The position numbers and the translations under genes were made by a program. A DNA stretch of 64,000 nucleotides, from assembly GCF_046774425.1 (NCBI RefSeq), contig NZ_CP177248.1, positions 558,001-622,000 on the forward strand, written 5' to 3'. Positions 43,340-53,838 of this stretch are shown piece after piece. A model generated the notes under the pieces. It ran no database searches. It saw only the letters and a list, made by a program, of their open reading frames with translations, and was not told the origin of the DNA. The stretch comes from Malacoplasma muris. GTDB lineage: Bacteria; Bacillota_I; Bacilli_A; Mycoplasmatales; Mycoplasmoidaceae. Each line of letters starts with the position of its first letter. Within the stretch, counting starts at the first letter, position 1.

Positions 43340-43552
43340 ATGAAGGAAAACCAAAGATTAATAGCAGTCGTAGATAAGCCAAAGTGTCAAACTTGTCAAC
43401 TTTGTATCTCAGTATGTCCAACAGATTCAATCACTATAAAAGATGGAAAAGCTGAAATTTCAGATACATGTATAGCTTGTGGTGCTTGTGTAGCTGTTTG
43501 TCCTAATGAAGCAATAGAATTAAAAATGACTGTTAGTAAAATAGATGAATAA
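43340..43552 (+). CDS. 2x[4Fe-4S] ferredoxin
   Basis: 70 residues with two complete cluster motifs, CQTCQLCISVCP and CIACGACVAVCP, i.e. CxxCxxCxxxCP twice, the clostridial-type bacterial ferredoxin arrangement. It carries electrons at low potential in the cytoplasm. The ATG at 43340 is preferred over the GTG at 43331, which overlaps the ribosome-binding site AAAGGTG. rlmH begins 3 bp after the stop. Its redox partners are not in the window; most mollicutes lack iron-sulfur enzymes, which makes the gene notable. Confidence 0.95.
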   Translation: MKENQRLIAVVDKPKCQTCQLCISVCPTDSITIKDGKAEISDTCIACGACVAVCPNEAIELKMTVSKIDE

Positions 43553-43555
43553 AAT

Positions 43556-44041
43556 ATGAAGATAAAAATAATTTGTGTAGGAAACATTAAAGATAAAAAT
43601 GTTTTAAATATTTTTGAAAACTACTTTAGCAAAATTAAGCATTTTATTAATGTTGAATACATTGTGTTAAAAGAAGAAAAAGTAATTGATGAATTAAATA
43701 ATAGTCTAATAAAAATATGCTTAAAAAATGAAGCAAAGAAAATTATTAATAAAATAGAATCTAACAGTTTTACATTTATAACATGCATTAATGGAAAACA
43801 ATATAATTCAATTGATTTTTCCAATTTAATTAAAAACAAAATAAATGACTCTACAATCAAATCAATTAATTTTATAGTAGGATCATCATATGGTTTAGAC
43901 AACTCTATCTATCAAATTAATAATTCTATTAAAATATCATTTTCTCAACTAACATTACCTCATCAATTATTTCAAGTAGTTATTGCAGAGCAAATTTATA
44001 GATCTTTAACAATAATAAATAATCAAAAATATCATAAATAA
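43556..44041 (+). CDS. rlmH: 23S rRNA (pseudouridine1915-N3)-methyltransferase RlmH
   Basis: 161 residues, the size of RlmH (YbeA). Visible: MKIKIICVGNIKDKNVLNIF at the N-terminus, FIVGSSYGLDNSI (SAM-binding SPOUT loop) and the C-terminal knot SFSQLTLPHQLFQVVIAEQI ending YHK. It methylates pseudouridine 1915 in helix 69 of 23S rRNA on the assembled ribosome. Co-transcribed with the ferredoxin gene. Confidence 0.94.
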   Translation: MKIKIICVGNIKDKNVLNIFENYFSKIKHFINVEYIVLKEEKVIDELNNSLIKICLKNEAKKIINKIESNSFTFITCINGKQYNSIDFSNLIKNKINDSTIKSINFIVGSSYGLDNSIYQINNSIKISFSQLTLPHQLFQVVIAEQIYRSLTIINNQKYHK

Positions 44042-44076
44042 AAAATCTATAACATTAACATCAGTTATAGATTTTT
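44041..44076. terminator. Bidirectional terminator between rlmH and SGNH protein gene
   Basis: Inverted repeat AAAAATCTATAAC / GTTATAGATTTTT with a 10-nt loop, immediately after the rlmH stop and 5 bp before the convergent gene's stop. Confidence 0.8.
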
Positions 44077-44081
44077 TAAAT

Positions 44082-46565
44082 TTATGCTGTTGGTGTTTTA
44101 GAAATTGTAATTGTTGCAGTGGGGCTTTTTGCAGCATATTGTGCTGATTGACTTAATGGAGTTTTTGAAATAGCTCATGCATCAACATTATATGTTCCAT
44201 CTTCTATCATTAATCAATAAGCATTTGTATAAACACCATATTTTGTTGTTAGATAATAAGTTCTTTCACTCTCTTTTTGATTACTTTCATATTTTATAAA
44301 AATGTTTGCTAAATTATTATTACTTGTACTACCACCCATTGGAAGAGCTGAAGCTCATGTTTGTGTATTAGGAACTACTTTATTACCTTGTGATACTGAA
44401 TTTAATTCTTGAATTGGTTTAGCTGTTGTACCTGTTCATCAAACAAATTGTTGTAAAGTATAGTTTGATAAATAACTATTTCCTATATCTACTCCAAGAG
44501 ATTGTAAAAAAGTTTTTCCTTTAATAATGTTTGCACTTCCACCAGGATGCAATTTATCAGATCCTAGAAATAATTGATCATTTACAGAATATGTGTAGTT
44601 TGTAATAATATTATTTAATTCAGTGAAAACTTGCTCATTGTATATAACAAAGTCTTTATATTCACTATTTTCTGTTCCAAAAGCTTCTTTTAAATAAGGG
44701 TTATAAATACCTGGAACTTTATTTCTTCCACCAGCTTGAGTTGGATTGACTGCATTAATAACAACAATAACATCTGGATTAGCTTTTTTAGCAGCCTCAA
44801 TTAATATTTTCATATTATTAATATATTTCTCTTTAGTAGCAAATGTTGGTTGTCCATTTGAAGTAGCAGTTATACCATCACTTATTCCTAAACCTATTGA
44901 AACAACATCTGCTCCATATTTTGTAATAGTTGACTGAATTTGATAAGGATCAACTGCTCTACTTGTAAAATTACCTGATTGAGCTGCATTAATAAAAATA
45001 TCATCATATCTTTTTCAATCGTTTTTAACACTTTTTTCAACTACTTCTACTAAATTATCAAAACCTTGATTAAAAGATGCTCCATGATCTATTGAGTCAC
45101 CTAAAAATGTTCAAATCATTGGTTTATTTTTATTATTAAATTTATTTATAAATTTTTGTTGAGCTACAGATAAATTTGTAGAACTTGAGTTAGATGAACT
45201 AGTTCTAACTTCTTTAGCTGTTGTTGCTGTTGATAAATCACCATTCACAGCATTAAAAGGATTACCATTTTTATCATAAACAGTTAATGTATATAAATCA
45301 TTATTTGTTGTAACACCATTTGATGTTGATGATCCATAAAGAAAAATATTATCAATGATTATTTGATTGTTATTATTAACTACACTATAATCTTCAATTC
45401 TAATAGCTAAATTATTAAATTTTAACAATCATTTTAACTTATCATTTGGAGCAACCCCTCCATCTGGAAAACTTACAGTTAAAGTTCCAATATTATTATT
45501 GTCTTTATTTTCTACAGATGCTTTTACACTAATATTTAAACTGTTTTTTGAATCCAATGTATTTCACTCTAATGGAACAGCATTTAAATGAGTTTTTGAA
45601 TAATCTGTTCAATTAGCAGGAGTTCATTCTTGTCCTGTTGTAGCTACAATTGGTTTCATTGTTGCTAAAATACTTTTTGCAACTTCATTATTACCAATTC
45701 TTGTTAAATTTAAATTTTGGTCAAAATATTGATAAAACTCATAATCTAGATTTAAAAATAAATCTTGATTATCAACCAAAAGCACCCTAGGAATTTGATC
45801 TTTTGTTAATTCAGATAAAATTCTATTCGATCTAGTATTTAACTTTTCTACATTATCATTGTATTTTTGAATCTTGGGATCATTTTGTGGGTTTGGTATT
45901 TTTCAATGCTTTATGAAAATTAAATTTGATTTATTGTTTCTTAGTTTTAATGAATTTTGAACAAAAGTTCTTAAATCATTTTCAAATTCATCTAATGTTT
46001 TATCAATATTATTTGTATTAATATATTCAGAACCAACAATTGTAACAACATTTTTAGGATCTAAATTCTTAACTTTAAAATCATAATTTTCATTAATTTC
46101 TCTTAATGTTTGGTTTGGTTTAGAAATATTAATACAAAACCTTCCAAGACTAGAATAAGGAGCTGATGGATCATTTCCTCCACGAGCAGTTAAAGTTCAT
46201 CTAACATTTTCTTCAAATAATCCTGTTATACCTTTAAAACTTTGATAATCATCTCAACTATTAAAAAAATCATTACCACCAACAAATAAATAAGTTCCTT
46301 CTATAGTATCTTGAAATTTTTTATTGTCACCAATTAATAAAGAACTATAATCACTTCCGCTTGCATACTGAAAAGCACTTTCAGTCACCTTAGAACCAAG
46401 GTTACTTGGAATTTTGTATCTTAAAGCCTCATATTCATCAGCATGATTTTTTCTATAATCACTTCAAAAAGCAGAAGAAGCTATAAAAGGCACTGCAATA
46501 ACTGCTCCAGATATTGCAAAAGTAGCTGTAAAAAAACCTATTCATTTTCAAACTTTTTTTGCCAT
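44082..46565 (-). CDS. Surface SGNH/GDSL hydrolase with tandem domains
   Basis: 827 residues; ATG at 46565 preceded by AGAGGTG. One N-terminal helix (about 8-32) serves as signal or anchor. Two SGNH-like regions follow. The second (about 480-690) keeps the catalytic blocks: WTFLGDSIDHG (Ser491), INAAQSGNFTSRA, VVSIGLGISDG and SDKLHPGG (Asp and His). The first (about 88-290) has matching segments but YLFVGGNDFFNSW replaces the GDS block and VVTIVGSEYIN replaces block III, so it is likely inactive. A beta-rich region lies between them and a Thr/Ser-rich tail ends the protein. The family hydrolyses lipid or carbohydrate esters; the target is unknown. Confidence 0.85.
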
Positions 46566-46973
46566 AATTTTACACCTCTATGTTTCCATAGTAGAGTAAC
46601 ACTCATAATTGTAAACATAATTTTTTATAAATAAAATAGTATATAAAAATATCGCCCTACTATTAATTAAATTATAATTCATTACTTATATTTATAATAA
46701 AATATTTTAATCAATAGCATTTAAATAAAAATTGAATTAATTAAAATAAATAATAATTAAAACCAAACAAATATAAATATGCTGACTATAGTATTATCAT
46801 GACTTAAATTTATTTAAAATCTAGTATAAAATAATTATTACATTTTTTAAAATATTAGTCATACAAAAATCAAATGAAATAAAACAAATATTAATTACAA
46901 ATAATTATTTAAAAAATTTAATTTTTTATATAAATCTTAATATAATTATACTTATGTATAAAGAAGAATAAAT
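46566..46973. other. Intergenic region (408 bp) between divergent genes
   Basis: Extremely AT-rich spacer between the SGNH protein gene and the ABC-2-type gene. It should hold both promoters. A TATAAT at 46941-46946 is the likely -10 for the plus-strand gene. No ORF, tRNA or clear repeat was found. Confidence 0.5.
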
Positions 46974-48995
46974 ATGACAAAAAGAAAAGAAACAAATTTT
47001 TTTGATTTAAGATACTTTAAATATTTATTTAAAGACATTTTAAGAAAATGATCAATATATGTATTTGCATTTATATATTTTATATTAATTGCCTCTTATT
47101 CAATAATTGTGCCAATAATAGCAAAAACTACAGCATATGAAATATATAGTTATCCTATTTCAATCATTTTTTTAGTGTTCTCTGTAGGACTTATTTCAAT
47201 TGCAATGTCCATAGAGGTTTTTAAATCATCAATTGATGATGGTAGTGAACTATTGATACTATGCAAAACTTTTACTAGACAAGAAATATCAATTGTAAAA
47301 ATATCAATATTTTTTACAATAACATTAATTATTGCAAGTTGTGGTAGTTTGATAAGTTTATTTAGTTTACTATCAAAACCAGGAATAGGAATAGATTACT
47401 TACTTTTAAGTCTTGGTATATTTCTAGGAACAATTATTGTATCTCTTCTATTTGGTGGAATAACAACAATATTTTCAATGTTTATATCTAGAACAAAATC
47501 TTTCATATCTTCTATAGTTTTTTTACTTGTATTAGTTTTATATTCTATATTATCAATGTTTATAACAAAAAGTCATATAAATGAATTAGATTCACAAAAT
47601 ATAGTGTTATCAAAATCATCATTTGTTGATCCTAAAAAAGAAGATAAAAATAGCAATTATGTTCAAGGATATTGATTAAATGATGTTGACAGAGCAAAGT
47701 ATGATTTACCAAATAACATTGAATCAATTGACATAATAAAGGATGTTATAAATTATTCAAGTAAATACAATATTATTCATTACACTAATATTTGTTCGCA
47801 ATTGGAAAGAATTTTTACATTTGGCCAAATGACTAGTGATTTATATAAATTAAATGATGTAGTTAAAGTGTTCAATATACCTTTTTCATTAGAATTATCT
47901 TCTGGAAAAGTTGAAGACTTTTTCAATAACCCAATAAAAATTTCTTTAGGAATATTTAACGATTATAACCAAATAAGCGACTTAGAGTTGAAAAATGAAA
48001 TAAATAAATTCAACACAATAACATATTTATTACCTCAGATGACTTATGGAACATATTTAGAGCAGTTGCATTACGATGGACAAAATTATGTTGAAATTAA
48101 TCAAATTTTTGAAAGAATTGTATCAACAGGAGATATTGTGTTTAATGAATACAGTTCATCCTTATGAGATACTACATGAAACAAATACAAAAAGCACACA
48201 GAGGATGCAATAAATAATTCATTTCAAAACTATAGTCCTTATAGTTACTTTTTAAAAAAATGAATTGAAGATCAAAGTCAAAATATTACAAATCCAAATC
48301 AAGTAAAAAATATTTTAAATAATTTTCAAAATCTTTTAAAGAGTATTGTTTACAAATTAACTTTTGATTTTCAAAATGGAATAAATATTTTTAATTTAAT
48401 TAATGTTTATAAAGAAGTGTATGAAGTTGATGAAAAAAATAATATAGTATTTGATACAAATACTAGAATAGGAAGTATATTCAACATTGATGGAAATACA
48501 AAATTAGCTTCTTATTTAAAAGATAAATTAATAAAGATATATCCTAATGTTAAAAATTCAACTAAATTGAGCACAATTTTAGAAGAAATAAAATTAAATC
48601 ATAAAGATATATACAATTGAATTTTAGAACAAAACAAGGATTGATTAGAAATAAACATTATGTTGGGTTTGCTTGGAGTTAGTGTTGATAAATGATTAAT
48701 GCTAACAACTGGGGCACAAATAGCAAATCACTGAAATCCCAATAATATTCCTTTTAATTTTCAAACTTTATTATCTACTTTTAATTCAAAAAATGATAGT
48801 AATATCAATCATACAAAAGATTTAATTATAAAACAACCTCTTGTTTTAAGAAGTAATTTAGGTTTTGATTCATTCACTAGAGTTAAAATAAAAAGTTTTT
48901 ATAATCAAACAGCTATTTCTATAGGTTGAACAGTTGTGGCATTTTGTATATTTATTGTAAGTATGATTATATATTCTAAAAAAGATTTTAAATAA
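46974..48995 (+). CDS. ABC-2-type / FtsX-like membrane protein with large soluble domain
   Basis: 673 residues with many UGA Trp codons. Five hydrophobic helices occupy about residues 28-205: IYVFAFIYFILIASYSIIVP, ISIIFLVFSVGLISIAMS, then three more up to IVFLLVLVLYSILSMFIT. A soluble region of about 440 residues with high Asn/Lys/Ile content follows, and one C-terminal helix (VVAFCIFIVSMIIY) with a short Lys-rich end. The arrangement resembles mollicute ABC transporter permeases in which the ATPase is a separate polypeptide. No ATPase is adjacent. The large domain is probably extracellular. Family assignment is tentative. Confidence 0.65.
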
Positions 48996-49000
48996 AAAAA

Positions 49001-49040
49001 ATATAAACTTAAAACGTGTAATGACATATTAAGTTTATAT
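49001..49040. terminator. Bidirectional terminator between ABC-2-type gene and rplL
   Basis: Inverted repeat ATATAAACTTA / TAAGTTTATAT, extended by A-run and T-run, with an 18-nt loop, between two convergent stops. Confidence 0.7.
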
Positions 49041-49063
49041 TTTTTATATACCTTTTAAAGATA

Positions 49064-49429
49064 TTATTTAAATTCTACAGTTGCTCCAGCATCTGCAAAT
49101 TGTTTTTTCATTGCTTCAGCATCAGCTGTTTTAACACCTTCTTTAATTTTACTAGGTGCTCCATCAACTAAAGCTTTTGCTTCCATTAATCCAAGTCCTG
49201 TAATTTCTCTAACAACTTTAATAACAGCTACTTTATTTCCGCCAGCATTTGTTAACATAACAGTAACTTCACTAGGAGCAGCAGCTGCAGCTGCTGGAGT
49301 TGCTGCTGCTACTGGAGCAGCTGCTGAAACACCAAATTCAGTTTCAATAGCTTCAATTAATTCTTTAATTTCTAACATGCTCATTTCTTTTAATGATGCA
49401 ATAATGTCTTTGCTTGATAATTTTGCCAT
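49064..49429 (-). CDS. rplL: 50S ribosomal protein L7/L12
   Basis: 121 residues. N-terminal dimerisation domain (KDIIASLKEMSMLEIKELIE), an Ala-rich hinge around residues 34-52 and the conserved C-terminal domain (VAVIKVVREITGLGLMEAKA, LVDGAPSKIKEGVKTADAEA). It forms the ribosomal stalk that recruits elongation factors. Follows rplJ by 38 bp in the standard L10-L12 operon. Confidence 0.98.
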   Translation of the reverse strand: MAKLSSKDIIASLKEMSMLEIKELIEAIETEFGVSAAAPVAAATPAAAAAAPSEVTVMLTNAGGNKVAVIKVVREITGLGLMEAKALVDGAPSKIKEGVKTADAEAMKKQFADAGATVEFK

Positions 49430-49467
49430 AAATATTTCTCCGTTAATTTAAATATAATAAGTTTCAT

Positions 49468-49956
49468 TTAATTAGTTTTAGTTTCACCAACTGCTTTTAA
49501 AGCATATAATACTCCTCTAATAGGAGCAGTCAAACATGAAAGAATCATGCTGTACATACCTTCACGATTTGGAAGAGATGCAATAGCTTTTGTTTTTTGT
49601 TCATCAAGAAAACTTTTTTCTAAATAAGATCCTTTAATTTTAATAAAGTCATTATCTTTAGAAACATTGAATATTTCTCTTAATGGAGCAATTTCATCTT
49701 CTACTCCAATCGCTATAGCATTAGGACCAACTAAATCACCAAAATCATTAATTTTTGATTTTACTAATGCTCTATTTAAAATATTATTTTTTATAATTTT
49801 TAAACAAGCTTTAGATTCTAGTAATTTTTTTCTTAGCACAGTAATTTCTTGTGCAGTAAGACCAGAATATTCAAAAATAATAAAAGATTTTGATTCATCA
49901 ATTTGTTTAGATAATTCACTAACTAAATTATCTTTATGTTTTATTATTTTTTTCAT
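49468..49956 (-). CDS. rplJ: 50S ribosomal protein L10
   Basis: 162 residues. Shows SKSFIIFEYSGLTAQEITVL, LRKKLLESKACLKIIKNNIL and a C-terminal helix that binds L7/L12. It anchors the stalk to 23S rRNA and, in many bacteria, represses its own operon by binding the mRNA leader. ATG preceded by AAAGGGAAATAA. A structured leader of about 165 nt lies upstream. Confidence 0.97.
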   Translation of the reverse strand: MKKIIKHKDNLVSELSKQIDESKSFIIFEYSGLTAQEITVLRKKLLESKACLKIIKNNILNRALVKSKINDFGDLVGPNAIAIGVEDEIAPLREIFNVSKDNDFIKIKGSYLEKSFLDEQKTKAIASLPNREGMYSMILSCLTAPIRGVLYALKAVGETKTN

Positions 49957-49990
49957 ATTTATTTCCCTTTACTATATTTGTAATATACAA

Positions 49991-50023
49991 AATGCCATTA
50001 GTACTAATAATACCAATGACATT
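49991..50023 (-). promoter_or_regulatory. Hairpin in the rplJ leader (candidate L10 autoregulatory site)
   Basis: AATGTCATTGGTA / TACTAATGGCATT (minus strand) forms a 13-bp stem with two G-U pairs and a 7-nt loop, about 35-67 nt upstream of the rplJ start. It lies in the untranslated leader where Firmicutes carry the L10-binding leader. The match to that RNA family is by position, not confirmed. Confidence 0.5.
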
Positions 50024-50128
50024 AAAAAACAAAATGTAACACAATAAAATGTTAAATAAAATGTTAATAACTTAGGTAACATTATTAAAACTATAAAAGT
50101 TCGTTACTGTCTTTAGTATATTACCTAA

Positions 50129-50134
50129 TTATAC
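50129..50134 (-). promoter_or_regulatory. Possible -10 box (TATAAT) of rplJL operon
   Basis: Reads TATAAT on the minus strand about 173 nt upstream of rplJ, which would give a leader long enough to contain the hairpin at 49991-50023. Confidence 0.45.
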
Positions 50135-50228
50135 TAACATAATTTTTTTAAAAAATTTATGTTTGTGATAATATAAATTTAGAAAGTATAATTACTTTCA
50201 ATATAATACATAATTTTAAGGGTAGTAT

Positions 50229-50438
50229 ATGTCTGATAAAAGTAGACTAGTTGCTGCAGTGCTTTGCTTCTTCTTAGGTTGCTTAGGAATTCATAGATTC
50301 TATGTTGGCAAAATAGGAACAGGTGTAGTTTGATTATTAACACTTGGATGTTTTGGAATTGGTGCATTAATCGATTTAATCCTAATCCTTATAGGAAGCT
50401 TCAAAGACAAAGACGGAAACAAAATAGAAAAATGATAA
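50229..50438 (+). CDS. TM2 domain-containing protein
   Basis: 69 residues with one UGA Trp near 50330 and one as the last codon. Matches the TM2 domain: KSRLVAAVLCFFLGCLGIHRFYVG, GKIGTGVVWLLTLGCFGIGAL and IDLILILIGSFKD. Two transmembrane helices joined by a short loop with the family's G-x-H-R-F-Y motif. Function unknown in bacteria. Followed by a strong terminator. Confidence 0.9.
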
Positions 50439-50445
50439 TTTTATA

Positions 50446-50469
50446 AAACTAACATTGTTATGTTAGTTT
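50446..50469 (+). terminator. Intrinsic terminator of the TM2 gene
   Basis: Perfect 10-bp inverted repeat AAACTAACAT / ATGTTAGTTT with a TGTT loop, 7 bp past the stop. A decayed IS30 remnant begins exactly next to it, as with the two other copies. Confidence 0.75.
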
Positions 50470-50790
50470 GATTAAAATATGAAGTATAGCACATATTAAA
50501 AATATATGTTCCTTCATATTTTTTATTTACATAAAATAGCACAAAAAAGATGTATTAATCTATTGTAAAAAGTCGGTTATAATTTACAACAATTTATAAA
50601 AAAACATTAATTCATGTTATTCAAAAAATATCTTTGAATTCAAAATAATTAAATAGATACAAAGATTCAACATCAAAATAGTTAAAAACAACAAACAAAA
50701 TTAGAAATAACATACAAATAAAAACCCATAACCTTTTATTTGGTTATGGGTTATAACTAACTATTATGATATTTTATTTTCATATTTAGT
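50470..50790. mobile_element. Decayed, internally deleted IS30 remnant
   Basis: The left part (GATTAAAATATGAAGTATAG, then CACATAT and TTATTTACATAAAATAG) matches the transposase-5' end of the IS at 13344. The right part keeps the internal terminator (AACCCATAACC / GGTTATGGGTT) and CTATTATGAT near the other end. Almost the whole transposase gene is missing and the rest has many substitutions. It lies between convergent 3' ends of the TM2 and M64 genes. Confidence 0.75.
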
Positions 50791-50859
50791 TTAAGTATTA
50801 TTAATCATAATTAAAACTATAAATATCTATATGATTTAAAAATAAAATTAAATGCATTT

Positions 50860-53838
50860 TTATTTTTTCTTCTTTTTATATAGATATACAGTTATTCCTA
50901 CTGAACCTGCAGCAATAACTCCAATAACAATTGGAATAACCATTATTCATAATTGATTAGATGTATTCTTTGATGTTGTTATAGGTTCATTATCTACTGG
51001 TGGATTTGTTGTTTCTCCGTGTGTTGGAGGTGTTCCAGTTTGATTAATTGGAGGAATAATAACATCTTTAATTTCTGTAATTCCATCTTTATCTGAAAAA
51101 GTTTTTCCACAAGTATCGCATTTATAGTGTTCTAAATTACCACTATCTATATTTGTTGGTTCCTTTTTGGCAATATGTTCTAAAGTATGACCTAAAGGAG
51201 CAATATTAAGATCTAAAATTTCACTACCAGTTTGAGTAAAGTGTTTACCACACTCAGAACAATCTTTATGCCCTTTAACACCTTTACTTGTACAACTAGC
51301 AGGTATTTCATCATGTCAATCACCAAATTTATGTTCACACAGATTATCAGGAACATTTATTACACCTAAATTTATATAATCATTATATCCATCATTAACA
51401 TCACCTGAGTTAGAAATATGAAATCTTGTTAAAGCTGTTGCACTCATAAGATATTCAGTATTATTATGAACAGGATTGTTGACATCCATTGAATATCCAT
51501 TTTTATCTGCAAGTTTTATTGAAACAAAATATGTTCCAACATCTTTTGGTGCTTCACTAAGCTTTTCTCCGATTTCTCCATTTTTATCAGCATAATAAGT
51601 ATATTGATAATAATTGCTTATTGAATTTGGATCAACTTGCACACCTTCTATATACATATGAAAGTAATTTGTAAAATCTATAGGTTTACCTGTATAAGCA
51701 AAAGTCTTATTATATCCATCTGCTACAAATGGAGCATATGCTGATGGCTGTCTATAAAAAAATGATGATCTAAATTTTTTAATGTATTCATTTTTTTCTT
51801 CAACAGTATTAGGACTATAACCTTCATCATGATTTGTAATCATATTTACAAGTTCTTTTGCAGCATATTTGATTCCATCATTATTTGCAGGAATATAAAT
51901 AGTAAAACGTGTTCCTTTTTCATCTTTTACACATAAACCTTTTTTTACTGATGGGTCATTTACAAATACAATACATGCACTATATTCATCTGTACCACTT
52001 GGATTAAAACTACTAGGCATATTAGTCATAAGTTCACCAAGGTATTTTTTTTGTAAAAATTCAGAAAGTGTTTTTGCTCTATCAGAGTCTACTATTTTTC
52101 CATCGTTATCCTTTGATAAGTTGAAATAGCTATTACTTCCCAATCCTGAAGCTTTAGATGCAGTATCAGTATAATAAAAATTAAAATAGTTACGAAATTC
52201 TGCATATGGTTCAGATGTGCGTAAAGTGTTTATAGCTTGTTTTGTAAGTTCTTCAAACATTTCTTTTTCACTTGGGGAAAATCCTTCACCAGCAAACATA
52301 ATTTTTCTTGGTTTATATTCACTATGTTGATATGGAAGTTCTCTGCCAAAATTGTTTACAATGTTTTCGTGCTTAACTTCAATTACAAATTTTTCAGTTT
52401 GTGTATCAACAGCAACACCATTATTCATAGCTTTTGCAGTTACAGTATATTCACCAGGTAAGATTGGAGGTTCAGCACTATTATATTCTTCTGTAAGAGT
52501 ATCTGAATATATAATCTTTCCTGAATATTCATAATTTATATCTGTATAATTTGTTACTCTTGGAGAATAGTCTATATCAATCGGTTTACCATCATATATT
52601 TTATTTTCAACAATAATTGCTTTTCTATCAAGTACTTCATATTCTCCAATTTGTTCACATGGATCAAACATTTCATTCCCACTAAATGTTGCTTTTACTT
52701 TATATTTACCTATAGTATTTGGAGCTGAATCTAACTTTTCTCCATTTTCAGAATAATATGTTAATGTTAATCCACTTCTTATTTTATCTCCTGTAACTTC
52801 ATTCTTACCTTTTCTAAAAATAAAATACTCGCTCATGTCTTTTCCATTTTGACCAATTCTTATTTCATCTGCATATTTTTGAAAAAATAACATTGTAACA
52901 TTTGCTTGTTTGCTTAACTCTTTGCGCAGTTCTTCTTTACAAACTTCACAGAATGGTTGAGCATGCGCATACATTTTACATACTTGAGAAGGTTTATAAT
53001 GTTTAGGAGATGAACTAGTAGGTTTTTGATCCTTAAATTCATAAACACCTATTCCATTCAAACCTATGAAACGTTTTCATGGCACTTTTTCAGGATCAGA
53101 TTCACGTGTCTTATTTGCATATTCACCAGCATATCCTTCTTCTCAATATTCATCAGCTAATCCCGCTGCAGAGTGAGCAAACTCATGCACAAAGACATTG
53201 GGTGCTCCTTGTGAAAGAGACGCAACTGCAATAGAACCTCCACTACCACCATGTTTTGTTGAATTTGAAAGAACAAGAGATTGATCAGAATGAGGACTAA
53301 ATACTTTTTCAAGTTCTCTCAATTTTCTTTGACCCTCAGGATTACAAGTTAGCAATCTTTCTATTCAATTTGTATAATAACGTGTGTGAAAATAAGTGTC
53401 TCTTTCATCTTCAATATTAATTCCATCTTTATCACCACCTTGAACAACATCAGTATTAGAAACTACACCAACAGCATAAATTTTAATAATAGGTGCAAGT
53501 TCATCTAAAGGTGATTGTAATAAAAAATGATCAGCACTTTTTTTAGCTTCTTCAAAAAATTTATCTTGTTGATTTTTCATAAAACCATCACCATAAATAG
53601 TTAAGACATAAGCATCCTGATCAGATATCTTGTCATTTCCTGCAATTAAACGAGCTTTACCTTCAGGCACTACATCAGCATAATCTACCACAGTTTGTTT
53701 TGTTGAAGAAAAATGAGTAGAAGAATAATCATTATTACTTTGTAAATTTTGTGTAAAATATTTTACACCCAATGTTAGTGTTAACATTGATGTTGCTGTA
53801 TAGATTAAAATACTTTTTATAAAATGTTTATATTTCAT
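50860..53838 (-). CDS. M64-type (IgA-peptidase family) metalloprotease, surface anchored
   Basis: 992 residues with UGA Trp. Signal/anchor helix at 8-28, then an M64 peptidase domain: VLTIYGDGFMKNQQDKFFEE, zinc-binding NVFVHEFAHSAAGLADEY (His218, Glu219, His222, Asp229) and VCKMYAHAQPFCEVC. Ig/MBG-like modules follow. A second M64-like stretch (KPRKIMFAGEGFSPSEKEMF onward) has AAKELVNMITNHDEGYS where the zinc site should be, so it lacks the ligands. The C-terminus has two Cys-pair repeats (CSECGKHF, CDTCGKTF), a Thr/Pro linker, a transmembrane helix (LWIMVIPIVIGVIAAGSVGI) and the tail KKKKK. Probably cleaves host glycoproteins or immunoglobulins. Codon composition is less AT-rich than neighbours, suggesting transfer. 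Confidence 0.9.

Noticed and set aside
46443..46634. Plus-strand ORF opposite the SGNH gene
   Set aside because: It is a shadow of the real minus-strand gene's N-terminus and has no ribosome-binding site.
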